Shown here: one piece after another, positions 17,036 to 25,346 of the stretch
How positions within the stretch are numbered: position 1 is the first letter of the stretch
Layout of the letters: each line of letters starts with the position of its first letter
DNA from: Nocardioides mangrovi
GTDB lineage: Bacteria > Actinomycetota > Actinomycetes > Propionibacteriales > Nocardioidaceae
Length of the DNA stretch: 64,000 bases
Direction of reading: 5' to 3'
Assembly (NCBI RefSeq): GCF_020073815.1
Contig: NZ_JAIQZJ010000004.1
Span: 156,169 to 220,168, forward strand
The notes under the pieces: model-generated
The model's input: the letters and a program-made list of their open reading frames with translations, nothing else
What the model was told of the DNA's origin: nothing
The model's database searches: none
Program-made: the position numbers and the translations under genes

Positions 17036-18664
17036 ATGTCCACCACCGCCGCCCTCACCACCTCCTACCGACCGGCCGAGCCGGGTGAGGTCCGGGAGGC
17101 CACCGTCTGCGACCTCCTGCGTCATGCCGCGGCGACCGTGCCCGGCCGCCTGGCCCTCGTCGACTTCGGCCCCGAGGAGCGCCGCGAGTGGAGCTACGCC
17201 GAGCTGCTCACGGATGCGGAGCTCGCCGCCCGGGCGCTCCTGGCTCGCTACGAGCGCGGTGACCGCATCGCGGTCTGGGCACCCAACAGCGGGGAGTGGG
17301 TCGTCCTGCAGCACGCGATCGCGTTGGCCGGAATGGTCCTCGTGGCGCTCAATCCCGCCTACCGAGGACGGGAGATGGAGTTCGTCCTGAACCAGTCCGG
17401 GGCCGCGGCGCTCTTCTGTCCCGGGCTCTACCGGGGGTTCGACATGGCGGCGCTCGCCGACGACATCCACCCGCGCGTGCCCACGCTGCGCGGCGTCCAC
17501 CGCTTCGAGGACTGGGAGGCGTTCCTGGCCAGCGGCGATCCCCGGACGGAGCTTCCGGAGGTCCAGCCGCGCGACCTCATCCAGGTCCAGTACACGTCGG
17601 GTACGACGGGCTTCCCCAAGGGCGCGATGCTCCACCACATGGGCCTGGTCAACGAGGCCACCTTCGTCGCCGAGCGGGCGGGCATGGCCGACGGCGGCGT
17701 CTACGTCAACGCGATGCCGATGTACCACATCGGGGGCGGCGCGGTGACGTCCTTCGGCGCGTGGGCGATGCGTGGCACCTTCGTGCTCCTGCCCGGCTTC
17801 GACCCGGGCGCGGTCCTCGAGGCGTTCGAGGCCTACCGGGGAACCCACACCCTGCTGGTGCCGACGATGCTGATCGCCGTCCTCGACCATCCCGACCTGC
17901 TCACCCGTGAGCTGTCGAGCGTGCAGACCATCCTGAGCGGCGCCGCTTCCGTCCCGGCGTCACTGGTGCGTCGGACGATCGCGACCCTGGACTGCCAGTT
18001 CAGCATCCTCTTCGGCCAGACCGAGTCGCACGGCGTGGTGAGCCAGACGCGGGTGACCGACACGCCGGACGACCAGGCCGACACCGTCGGGCAGCCGTTG
18101 CCCCGGCTCGAGCTCAAGATCGCCGACGTGCAGGGTGAGCCGGTGCCGATCGGCGCGCAGGGCGAGATCTGTGTCCGCGGCTACCAGAACATGCTCGGCT
18201 ACTTCGACATGGAGGAGGAGACCACCGCGACCATCGACGCCGACGGCTGGCTCCACATGGGCGACATCGGGACGCTCGACGAGCGAGGCTTCCTGCGGGT
18301 CACCGGCCGGGTGAAGGACATGATCGTGCGGGGCGGCATGAACCTCTACCCGGCGGAGATCGAGGCGGTCCTGCTGGACCACCCGGCCGTCGAGACCGCC
18401 GCGGTGGTCGGCGTACCGGACGAGCACTGGGGTGAGCAGGTCGGCGCGGTCCTCCGCATCCGGTCGGGGTTCGAGCGGCCGACGTCGGCAGAGCTGACGG
18501 CGTTCGTCCGTGAGCACATCGCCCCGCACAAGGCACCGGTGTACTGGGCCTTCGCCGAGACGCTGCCGATGACCCCGAGCGGCAAGATCCAGAAGTTCGT
18601 GCTCCGCGAGCAGCTCTCGACCGGTGACCTCGTCTTCGACGAGGTCCGGTCGCCGACTCACTGA
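17036..18664 (+). CDS. acyl-CoA ligase (AMP-forming)
   Basis: A 542-residue ANL ligase. The ATG at 17036 has GGAG seven bases upstream and is preferred to a GTG 42 bases earlier. Motifs seen: P-loop QYTSGTTGFPKGAM, ILFGQTESHG, HMGDIGTLD, GRVKDMIVRGGMNLYPAEIE and catalytic Lys in PSGKIQKFVL. Such enzymes activate medium-chain or aryl/cyclic acids. It is divergent from the SDR/thioesterase pair, convergent with the GntR gene (7-base overlap), and lies beside the Liv-type transporter operon. That suggests it activates the imported acid. Confidence 0.93.
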   Translation: MSTTAALTTSYRPAEPGEVREATVCDLLRHAAATVPGRLALVDFGPEERREWSYAELLTDAELAARALLARYERGDRIAVWAPNSGEWVVLQHAIALAGMVLVALNPAYRGREMEFVLNQSGAAALFCPGLYRGFDMAALADDIHPRVPTLRGVHRFEDWEAFLASGDPRTELPEVQPRDLIQVQYTSGTTGFPKGAMLHHMGLVNEATFVAERAGMADGGVYVNAMPMYHIGGGAVTSFGAWAMRGTFVLLPGFDPGAVLEAFEAYRGTHTLLVPTMLIAVLDHPDLLTRELSSVQTILSGAASVPASLVRRTIATLDCQFSILFGQTESHGVVSQTRVTDTPDDQADTVGQPLPRLELKIADVQGEPVPIGAQGEICVRGYQNMLGYFDMEEETTATIDADGWLHMGDIGTLDERGFLRVTGRVKDMIVRGGMNLYPAEIEAVLLDHPAVETAAVVGVPDEHWGEQVGAVLRIRSGFERPTSAELTAFVREHIAPHKAPVYWAFAETLPMTPSGKIQKFVLREQLSTGDLVFDEVRSPTH

Positions 18665-19434
18665 GGAGTCACGAGGCCGCCGGCGCGGCTGGCGGACAGC
18701 TCGGTCCCGGTCCAGTCGAGGGAGGCGTCGAGGTCCTCGCCGACGGCCTCGACGTAGGCCCGCACGTGTCGGTCCATCCGTCGGCGGGCGAGGTCCGCGT
18801 CGCCGGCACGGACCGCCTCGGTGATCGCGAGGTGGGCGCGGCAGGTGTCGGCCCGGACCTGGGCGTCGACGCGCCCGACATGACCGGTCGAGTCGTAGAT
18901 CAGCTCGGCCAGCGCCTCCATGAGCCCGGCCAGCAGCTCGTTGCCCGAGGCCCGGGCGACGGCGACGTGCCAGTCCACGTTGGCGCGCAGGAAGCCGCTC
19001 ACCTCGCCGGCGATCGCCATGGCGTGGTTGCTGGCGTCCATCGAGGCCAGGCCGGCACCGGTACGCCGGGCGGCGGCCAGGCCGGCGCAGGCCGGCTCGA
19101 CCGCCGCCCGGGTCTGCAGCAGTGCCCCGACCGCGACGTGCGGTCCACGCAGCACCATGCGGACCGACCTCGCGACCAGGTGGCCGTCGGGCCGACGGAC
19201 GTAGGCACCGCCGGCCCGACCCGTTCGGATCTCCACCAGCCCGTGGACCTCCAGGATCCTGAGCGCCTCACGCACCGAGGTGCGGCTCAGGCCGGACTGC
19301 GTCACCAGGGCCCGCTCGGACGGGAGCGCGGTGCCCTCGGGGAGGAAGCCGCCGGTGATGCGGTCCGCGAGCGCCTCGGCCAGCACGTCGCTGGCCTTGG
19401 GCACCCGGAGGCGGCCGAGGGATCCGGACGTCAT
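18658..19434 (-). CDS. GntR-family (FadR/FCD) transcriptional regulator
   Basis: A 258-residue regulator. An N-terminal winged helix-turn-helix (PSERALVTQSGLSRTSVREALRILEVHGLV, roughly residues 38-67) is followed by an all-helical FCD effector domain containing Asp/His residues (NVDWHVAVARASGNELL, RAHLAITEAV) typical of metal-assisted carboxylate binding. It is the last gene of the long minus-strand transporter operon, 10 bases after LivK. It probably represses the cluster until a substrate or CoA ester binds; candidate operators lie at 16928 and 28006. Confidence 0.9.
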   Translation of the reverse strand: MTSGSLGRLRVPKASDVLAEALADRITGGFLPEGTALPSERALVTQSGLSRTSVREALRILEVHGLVEIRTGRAGGAYVRRPDGHLVARSVRMVLRGPHVAVGALLQTRAAVEPACAGLAAARRTGAGLASMDASNHAMAIAGEVSGFLRANVDWHVAVARASGNELLAGLMEALAELIYDSTGHVGRVDAQVRADTCRAHLAITEAVRAGDADLARRRMDRHVRAYVEAVGEDLDASLDWTGTELSASRAGGLVTPQ

Positions 19435-19444
19435 GCGAGCGAGG

Positions 19445-20671
19445 TCACTTCAGGTTGCAGTCCGGGTTGGCCGTCGGGTTGTTCTCCGACGCCGGAATGG
19501 CCGCGGTGGCCTTGAGGATCAGCTGTCCCTGGGCATCTCGCTCCACGGTGCCGACGTAGGTGGGCGCCTCGATCTGGTGGTCCTCGGCGCGCATCGTGAC
19601 CTCGCCCTGGATCGAGTCGTAGGTGAGGCCCTCGAGTGCGTCGGCGACGTCGCCCGGTGCGATGCTGCCCGCCTTCTCGATGCCGGCGAAGATCGTCTGC
19701 ATCCCCATGTACCCGTTGCCGATGTTCTCGGTCGGGCCCTCACCGTTCTTCTCGGTGTAGGCCTTCACGAAGGCGGCGGTCTCAGGGGTGTCGGCGGTCG
19801 GCAGCCAGTTGTTGGTGCCCAGGGCGCCGACGAGCCGGTCGTCGTCGAGTGCGGCCAACGTCGTCGACGACAGACCCGTGTTGGCGAGCACCGTGTCGTA
19901 CTTCTGCAGCACGCCGAACTGCAGGGCCTGCTTGTAGAAGTTCACCGCGTCGGCGCCGGCGAGCGACACGACGAGGCCACCCTTGCCGCTGAGCTGGCTG
20001 AGGTAGCTGCCGAAGTCCGTGGTGCCGAGAGGTGAGAACAGCTTCGCGCCGAGATCGCTCCCCTCGTCCTCGAGCGCGTTCTCGACACCGGTGGTGCTCG
20101 CCTGCCCGAAGGAGTAGTCCGCGGCGATGCTGTCCCACTGCGGCTCATCCTCCTGCCCCAGCCAGTAGGCGATCGTGTTGATCCCGACCGTGTCGTTGGC
20201 CGTGGTCCGGAAGTAGCGCGGCGTGCACGCCTTCCCCGTCAGGTCGTCGCTCTGTCCCTGGGTGCCGATCATCAGGGCGTCCCAGGCCTCGAGCTTGGGC
20301 GTCACCGCCGCCATCTCGGGCGACGACACCATGCCGATCACGTACGGCGCCTGCTTGTCCTGCACCAGCTTCTGGGCGGCCGCGAGGGCTCCCTCGGGGG
20401 TGCCGAGGTCGTCGGCGAACTCGAGCTCGATCTTGTGTCCGTCGATCCCGCCGTCGGCGTTCGCCTCGTCGGCGGCGAACTGGATCCCCTTGCGCTGCTC
20501 CTCGCCGTACGCCGCGTAGGGCCCCGACTGGGGCGTGACGACGGCGACCCGGATCGGGCCGTCGGTGTCCTGCTTGGCGGTGTTGGCGGCGCCGCCGGAG
20601 CAGCCCGCGGCCGCCATGGTCAGGCCGGCGGCGGCGACGATCGCTCCGCCTCGGACTCGTGCGTTCTTCAT
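19445..20671 (-). CDS. livK: branched-chain-amino-acid-type ABC substrate-binding lipoprotein
   Basis: A 408-residue periplasmic-binding protein of the type I (Leu/Ile/Val) fold. The ATG at 20671 has GGGAG seven bases upstream. The N-terminus is a lipoprotein signal ending in AAAGC (lipobox), followed by a Gly-rich linker and a core starting IRVAVVTPQSGPYAAYGEEQ. It captures the solute outside the membrane for LivHMGF. Catabolic clusters often use this transporter class for aromatic or alicyclic carboxylates, so its substrate here is probably the pathway acid, not an amino acid. Confidence 0.9.
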   Translation of the reverse strand: MKNARVRGGAIVAAAGLTMAAAGCSGGAANTAKQDTDGPIRVAVVTPQSGPYAAYGEEQRKGIQFAADEANADGGIDGHKIELEFADDLGTPEGALAAAQKLVQDKQAPYVIGMVSSPEMAAVTPKLEAWDALMIGTQGQSDDLTGKACTPRYFRTTANDTVGINTIAYWLGQEDEPQWDSIAADYSFGQASTTGVENALEDEGSDLGAKLFSPLGTTDFGSYLSQLSGKGGLVVSLAGADAVNFYKQALQFGVLQKYDTVLANTGLSSTTLAALDDDRLVGALGTNNWLPTADTPETAAFVKAYTEKNGEGPTENIGNGYMGMQTIFAGIEKAGSIAPGDVADALEGLTYDSIQGEVTMRAEDHQIEAPTYVGTVERDAQGQLILKATAAIPASENNPTANPDCNLK

Positions 20672-20715
20672 CTGTTCTCCCATCAGGACGGCCGCAGGGC
20701 CAGGTGTGGTGCGGA

Positions 20716-21417
20716 TCAGACCCCGACGAGGTCGCGGAGCGCCTCGTCCGAGGTGTCTTCGACGCGGCCCTCAGCGACCGTCTCGCCCTTGAGCAGTACG
20801 GCGTACCGATCGGCGAGGCGGGTCACGAGGTCCAGGCGCTGCTCGATGAGCAGCATCGACGTGCCGGCCGCCTTGAGGTCGGCGAGGCAGTCCCCGAGAA
20901 GATCGATGACCACCGGCGCGAGGCCCTCGGACGGTTCGTCCAGGAGCAGCACCCGTGGGTTGGACATGAGCGCACGACCGATGGCCAGCATCTGCTGCTG
21001 GCCGCCGCTGAGCTGCGTGCCCAGCGAGTCGCGTCGCTCCTTCAGGTCCGGGAAGGTGCGGTACACGCTGGCGAGGTCCCAGGGCCCGCGCCGGCGTGGT
21101 GCCGTCCCGACGACCAGGTTCTCCTCCACGGTCAGCGTGGGGAGGATCCAGCGGCCCTGCGGCACGAGGGCCGCGCCGCGCCGGGCGGCCTCGTGCGGGC
21201 GTCGACCGCGCAGCGGCGCACCGTCGACCGTGATGCTGCCGCCGCGGAGGTGGGCGATCCCGAACATCGCGTTGAGGCTGGTGGTCTTCCCCACCCCGTT
21301 CGGGCCGAGCAGCGCGAAGGACTCGCCCTCGGCGACCTCGAAGCTCAGACCGTCGAGGATGAGGGCGTCGTCGTAGTAGGCGCGGACGCCGTCGAAGGCC
21401 AGCACCGGGGCGGTCAT
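20716..21417 (-). CDS. livF: ABC transporter ATPase, LivF type
   Basis: A 233-residue ABC ATPase with Walker A GPNGVGKT, Q-loop VPQGR, signature LSGGQQQML, Walker B VLLLDEPSEGL and the switch region LLIEQ. Short LivF form without extra domains. Start overlaps the LivG stop by 4 bases. It powers import with LivG through LivH and LivM. Confidence 0.93.
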   Translation of the reverse strand: MTAPVLAFDGVRAYYDDALILDGLSFEVAEGESFALLGPNGVGKTTSLNAMFGIAHLRGGSITVDGAPLRGRRPHEAARRGAALVPQGRWILPTLTVEENLVVGTAPRRRGPWDLASVYRTFPDLKERRDSLGTQLSGGQQQMLAIGRALMSNPRVLLLDEPSEGLAPVVIDLLGDCLADLKAAGTSMLLIEQRLDLVTRLADRYAVLLKGETVAEGRVEDTSDEALRDLVGV

Positions 21418-22112
21418 GCCGCGCTCCGGCCGAGGTAGGCCGCCACGACCTGCGGATCCCGGCGCACCTCCTGCGGTACGCCGTCGGCGATCACCGCTCC
21501 GTGGTCGAGCACCGTGAGCCGGTCGCACACGCGGTAGACGACCTCGAGGTGGTGCTCGACGAGCACCACCGTCATGCCGCGGTCCCGCACCAGGGCCGCG
21601 AGGTGGTCGGCGAGCGCGATGCTCTCCTCCCGCGACAGTCCCGCGGCGGGCTCGTCGAGCAGCACCAGGTCCGGGGCGCCGACCAGGGCGAGGGCGATGT
21701 CGACGCGTCGCTGTTCGCCGTACCCGATCTCGGCGGGCGTGACGGACAGGCACTGCCCGAGGTCCAGGGCAGCGACGATGGCGTCGACGTCCTGCTCGCC
21801 CACCAGCCGGGCGGCGAGGTCGAGCTGGTCCGCGACGGTGAGGGTCGGGTAGACGCTGATGCGCTGGAACGATCGGGCGATGCCGAGGTGCCGACGCCGA
21901 CTGGCCGAGAGGTCGGTGATGTGCCGACCGCGGTAGCGCACGGTGCCGCTGGTCGGTCGACGCCGGCCGGACACCAGGTCGATGCAGGTGCTCTTGCCGG
22001 CGCCGTTGGGACCGATGAGGCCGTGGATCGAGCCTTCGGCGACCTCGAGGGTCACCTGGTTGACGGCCTTGACGCTGCCGTAGGCGAAGGAGAGGTCATC
22101 GAGCTGCAGCAC
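21414..22112 (-). CDS. livG: ABC transporter ATPase, LivG type
   Basis: A 232-residue ABC ATPase with Walker A GPNGAGKST, the LivG-type ARSFQRISVYPTLTV Q-loop, Walker B LVLLDEPAAGLS and the LVEHHLEVV switch. The signature is degenerate (IGYGEQRRVDIA in place of LSGGQ), as is common in LivG proteins. GTG start at 22112 lies inside the LivM 3' end (17-base overlap). Partner of LivF. Confidence 0.93.
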   Translation of the reverse strand: MLQLDDLSFAYGSVKAVNQVTLEVAEGSIHGLIGPNGAGKSTCIDLVSGRRRPTSGTVRYRGRHITDLSASRRRHLGIARSFQRISVYPTLTVADQLDLAARLVGEQDVDAIVAALDLGQCLSVTPAEIGYGEQRRVDIALALVGAPDLVLLDEPAAGLSREESIALADHLAALVRDRGMTVVLVEHHLEVVYRVCDRLTVLDHGAVIADGVPQEVRRDPQVVAAYLGRSAA

Positions 22113-23199
22113 GGCGGGCTCCTGCGGTGTCGGTGGAGGGGGCGGCTCCGGCGTCGAGCGGATCGCGAGCGGGCGCGGGTGGGGCGGGCTCCGTGGCGCG
22201 GTGACGGACCCGGACGACGGCCGCCGTCCGCGCCCGTGCCGCGATCTCGGCGAGCCCGCCGGGCGCCACCAGGACGACGATGATGAGCACGACGCCGAGC
22301 ACCGCCTGGTAGTGCGCGCCGCTGCCCGACAGGTAGTTCTGCAGCACGATGAAGAGAGCTGCTCCCACCGGGGGACCCAGCACGCTGCGTACGCCGCCGA
22401 TGACGGCGACGATCAGCGCCAGTCCGCCGGTGGACCAGTAGAGGGTCTCGAGCGAGATGAAGCTCGTGGTGACCAGGTTGACCGTGCCGGCCAGGCTGGC
22501 GACGAGCCCGGAGACGGTGAAGGCGACGACCCGGGGCCAGTAGGTGGCGTAGCCGGAGAAGCGCACCCGCTCCTCGTTGTCGCGGATCGAGGCCAGTCGC
22601 CGACCCCAGGTCGTCCGGCTCAGTGCCCACAGCGCGGCGACCGAGGCCATGAGCAGGCCCCACACGAGCGGCCACGCGTCGACGGGGTTGCCGTACATCA
22701 CGACGTCCTTGCCGAGCAGCGACCCCTCGAGCGAGACGTTGAGCCCGTCGGCGCCCCGGGTGATCGAGTGGAGCTGCCCGCCGGCCACCCACACCAGCAT
22801 CCCGATGGCGAGGGTGAGCATCGCGAACGCGATGCCCGGGACCCGGATCGTCACCAGTCCGACCACGAGCGCCGCGACCACCCCACAGCCGATGCCGGCG
22901 AGCAGGGTCAGCCCGATCGGCAGCGAGGCGTGCTCGGCGACGTACGCCGTGCCGTAGCCGGCGATGCCGTAGAACGCCGCATGGCCGAAGCTGAGCTGTC
23001 CGGTCTGGCGCAGCAGCCATCCGATGCTGAGGGCGAGGATGCCCATGATCGCGGCCTGCTGGGCGAGCTGGAGCTGGTAGAGCGTCAGCACGTACGGCGC
23101 GCCGAGGCCGACGAGCGCCAGGACGACCCAGCCGGCGACCTCCCACCGGGCGCCGCGGCGGGCCCGGCGCAGGGTGTCGGCGACGGTCGGCGCGCTCAC
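22096..23199 (-). CDS. livM: ABC transporter permease, LivM type
   Basis: A 367-residue membrane protein with about eight to ten hydrophobic segments and the LivM hallmarks GQLSFGHAAFYGIAGYGTAY and NEERVRFSGYATYWPRVVAFTVSG. The cytoplasmic Pro/Ala-rich tail of about 40 residues is longer than usual. GTG start overlaps the LivH stop (GTGA). It forms the translocation pore with LivH. Confidence 0.92.
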   Translation of the reverse strand: MSAPTVADTLRRARRGARWEVAGWVVLALVGLGAPYVLTLYQLQLAQQAAIMGILALSIGWLLRQTGQLSFGHAAFYGIAGYGTAYVAEHASLPIGLTLLAGIGCGVVAALVVGLVTIRVPGIAFAMLTLAIGMLVWVAGGQLHSITRGADGLNVSLEGSLLGKDVVMYGNPVDAWPLVWGLLMASVAALWALSRTTWGRRLASIRDNEERVRFSGYATYWPRVVAFTVSGLVASLAGTVNLVTTSFISLETLYWSTGGLALIVAVIGGVRSVLGPPVGAALFIVLQNYLSGSGAHYQAVLGVVLIIVVLVAPGGLAEIAARARTAAVVRVRHRATEPAPPAPARDPLDAGAAPSTDTAGARRAAAR

Positions 23200-24050
23200 A
23201 GCGCCGTCCTCCTGCCCGCGATGCCCTGCGGTCGCAGGAGCAGCACCACGAGCATCAGCAGGTAGGGCACGTACGCCGACAGCGTGGGCGCGTGGACCGC
23301 GGTGATGGAGTTGGCGAGGCCGATCAGGAGCGCTGCGACCATCGGCCCGCCGATGCTGCCGAGGCCGCCGACGACGACCACGATGAAGGTGATGATCAGG
23401 ATCTGGGTGCCCATCGCGGGCGAAAGCGTCAGGTAGGGACCGGCCAGGACGCCGGCGAGCCCGGCCAGCCCGAAGCCGAGAGCCACGACCGTGGCGGACA
23501 CCCGGTCGACGTCCACGCCCATCGCGCCGGCCGTCACCCGGTCGTCGCTGGATGCCCGGACGAAGAGTCCCGTGCGTGAGAACTTGAGCCAGGTCATCAG
23601 GCCGGCGCAGGCCAGCAGCCCGACCGCGATCACGAAGAGCCGGTACGTCGGGTAGGTGGCGAACCCGAGGTCGGTGCTCCCGGCGAGCACCGAGGGCGGG
23701 TCGATCGTGTAGGCCTGGGTGCCCCACACGGACTGCACCACGTCGGCGATCACGAAGGTGAGGCCGAAGGTCAGCAGCACCATGTCCAATGGGCTCCGGC
23801 CGACGAGGTAGCGCAGGCCGAACCGGTCCACGAGAAGCCCGGCCACGGCGAGCACGACGGGCACCACGACGAGGGCGACCCAGAACGACGTCCGGCCCGA
23901 GAGCGACATCGCGACGTACGCCGCGAGCATGTAGACGGCTCCGTGGGCGAAGTTGACCACGCCGCGGAGGCCGAAGATCAACGCCAGTCCCGAGGAGAGG
24001 ACGAGGAGGAGGACGCCGAACGCGAGACCGTTCAGCACCTGGACTGACAT
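23196..24050 (-). CDS. livH: ABC transporter permease, LivH type
   Basis: A 284-residue permease with GLALIFGLRGVVNFAHGAVYMLAAY near the N-terminus, the standard LivH signature, and multiple membrane helices. The ATG at 24050 is chosen because AGGAG lies five bases upstream; a GTG six bases earlier is too close to that site. It is the first transporter gene, after a 96-base gap from the acyl-CoA dehydrogenase gene in the same direction. That gap shows no clear terminator, so the operon may continue from 27986. Confidence 0.92.
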   Translation of the reverse strand: MSVQVLNGLAFGVLLLVLSSGLALIFGLRGVVNFAHGAVYMLAAYVAMSLSGRTSFWVALVVVPVVLAVAGLLVDRFGLRYLVGRSPLDMVLLTFGLTFVIADVVQSVWGTQAYTIDPPSVLAGSTDLGFATYPTYRLFVIAVGLLACAGLMTWLKFSRTGLFVRASSDDRVTAGAMGVDVDRVSATVVALGFGLAGLAGVLAGPYLTLSPAMGTQILIITFIVVVVGGLGSIGGPMVAALLIGLANSITAVHAPTLSAYVPYLLMLVVLLLRPQGIAGRRTAL

Positions 24051-24146
24051 GGACACTCCTGGGTTGTCGGGAGATGGGCAGGGTGCAGCAACCGAGGGAC
24101 CCGGGTGGGTCCGCGGCGGATCGGGGCGGGACGGCGGGGGAGCCGG

Positions 24147-25346
24147 TCAGCGCCTCTCGTGCGCGGCGTAGGCGTCCTTGGCGACGAGCATCTTCTGCAG
24201 CTCGTTCGCGCCCTCCCAGATCTGGGTGACCTTGGCGTCACGCATCAGCCGCTCGACGGTGTAGTCGCGCATGTAGCCGTTGCCCCCGTGGAGCTGGACC
24301 GCGGTCGTCGTCACGGACATGGCGGTGTCGGAGCAGAAGAGCTTCGCCATCGACACCGCCGCTCGGGACGCGCTGGTGTTCTCCACCGCGAGGTCGCAGG
24401 CGTGGTGCAGCAGCGCCCGACCCGCCGCGACCGCGGTCGCCATGTCGGCGACCATGGCCCGCACCAGCTGGAACCGTGAGAGCGACTGCCCGAACTGCTC
24501 GCGCTGCGCGGTGTAGGCCAACGCCTCGTCCAAGGCCGCCTGGGCGATGCCCAGCGCCTGCGCCGCGACCAGCGGTCGGGTGTAGGTCAGCGTGTCCATC
24601 ATGTACTGGTAGCCACGCGCCGGGTCGCCGACCACGTGGCCGTCCGGCACGAAGACGTCGTCGAGGTGGACGTCAGCGGTGGGGAAGCCGTGGAAGCCCA
24701 TCTTCTCCTCGGGCTTGCCGAAGCCCAGCCCCTCGTCGCCGGCGTGAACGAGGAAGACGCCGTACGAGCTGTCGGCGCCGCTGCGCGCCAGGACGGCGTA
24801 CCACGTGGAGTGGCCGGCGTTGGAGATGAACCGCTTCTGGCCGTTGAGCAGCCAGCCGCCGTCGACGCGCTCCGCACGGGTGCGGAGCGAGGCGAGGTCC
24901 GTGCCGCCCGTGGGTTCGGTCAGGCAGAAGCTCGCCAGCTCGTCGCCCCGCGCGACACCCGGCACGACCGTCGCGGCGAGCGCCGGATCGGCGTGGACCG
25001 CGACGGGGGTGAGGGCCGCCCAGGGGGTGAGCAGGATGCTCGCCGAGCTCGCGCAACCGCGGGCCACCTCCTCCACCGCGATGACCTGGGTGTGCAGGTC
25101 GGCACCGGATCCGCCGAGCTCCTCGGGGAACGCCAGGCCGGCGAGCTCCATCTCGCGGAACGCCGCCCGGGAGTGCTCGGGCACCGTGCCGGTGCGGTCG
25201 GTCTCGGCGGCGTGCGGCCTGATCCGGTCGTCGACCATCCTGCGGACGCTCGCGCGGAACTCCTCGAGCTCGGTCCGAGCCGTGACCGCGTGACCTCCGT
25301 GAGAGGCGTCCTGCGCAGGGCTGGCCTGCGTCGCCGCGATGGTCAT
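24147..25346 (-). CDS. acyl-CoA dehydrogenase (MCAD-type active site)
   Basis: A 399-residue FAD acyl-CoA dehydrogenase. FCLTEPTGGTD contacts FAD and substrate; QLHGGNGYMRDYTVERLMRDAK and QIWEGANELQ close the protein. The Glu of WEGAN is the classical catalytic base, unlike the homologue at 810. The N-terminal 25 residues are Ala/His-rich and probably disordered. The ATG overlaps the ligase stop (ATGA). Likely oxidises the CoA ester made by the adjoining ligase, with electrons passed to ETF, which is not encoded here. Confidence 0.94.
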   Translation of the reverse strand: MTIAATQASPAQDASHGGHAVTARTELEEFRASVRRMVDDRIRPHAAETDRTGTVPEHSRAAFREMELAGLAFPEELGGSGADLHTQVIAVEEVARGCASSASILLTPWAALTPVAVHADPALAATVVPGVARGDELASFCLTEPTGGTDLASLRTRAERVDGGWLLNGQKRFISNAGHSTWYAVLARSGADSSYGVFLVHAGDEGLGFGKPEEKMGFHGFPTADVHLDDVFVPDGHVVGDPARGYQYMMDTLTYTRPLVAAQALGIAQAALDEALAYTAQREQFGQSLSRFQLVRAMVADMATAVAAGRALLHHACDLAVENTSASRAAVSMAKLFCSDTAMSVTTTAVQLHGGNGYMRDYTVERLMRDAKVTQIWEGANELQKMLVAKDAYAAHERR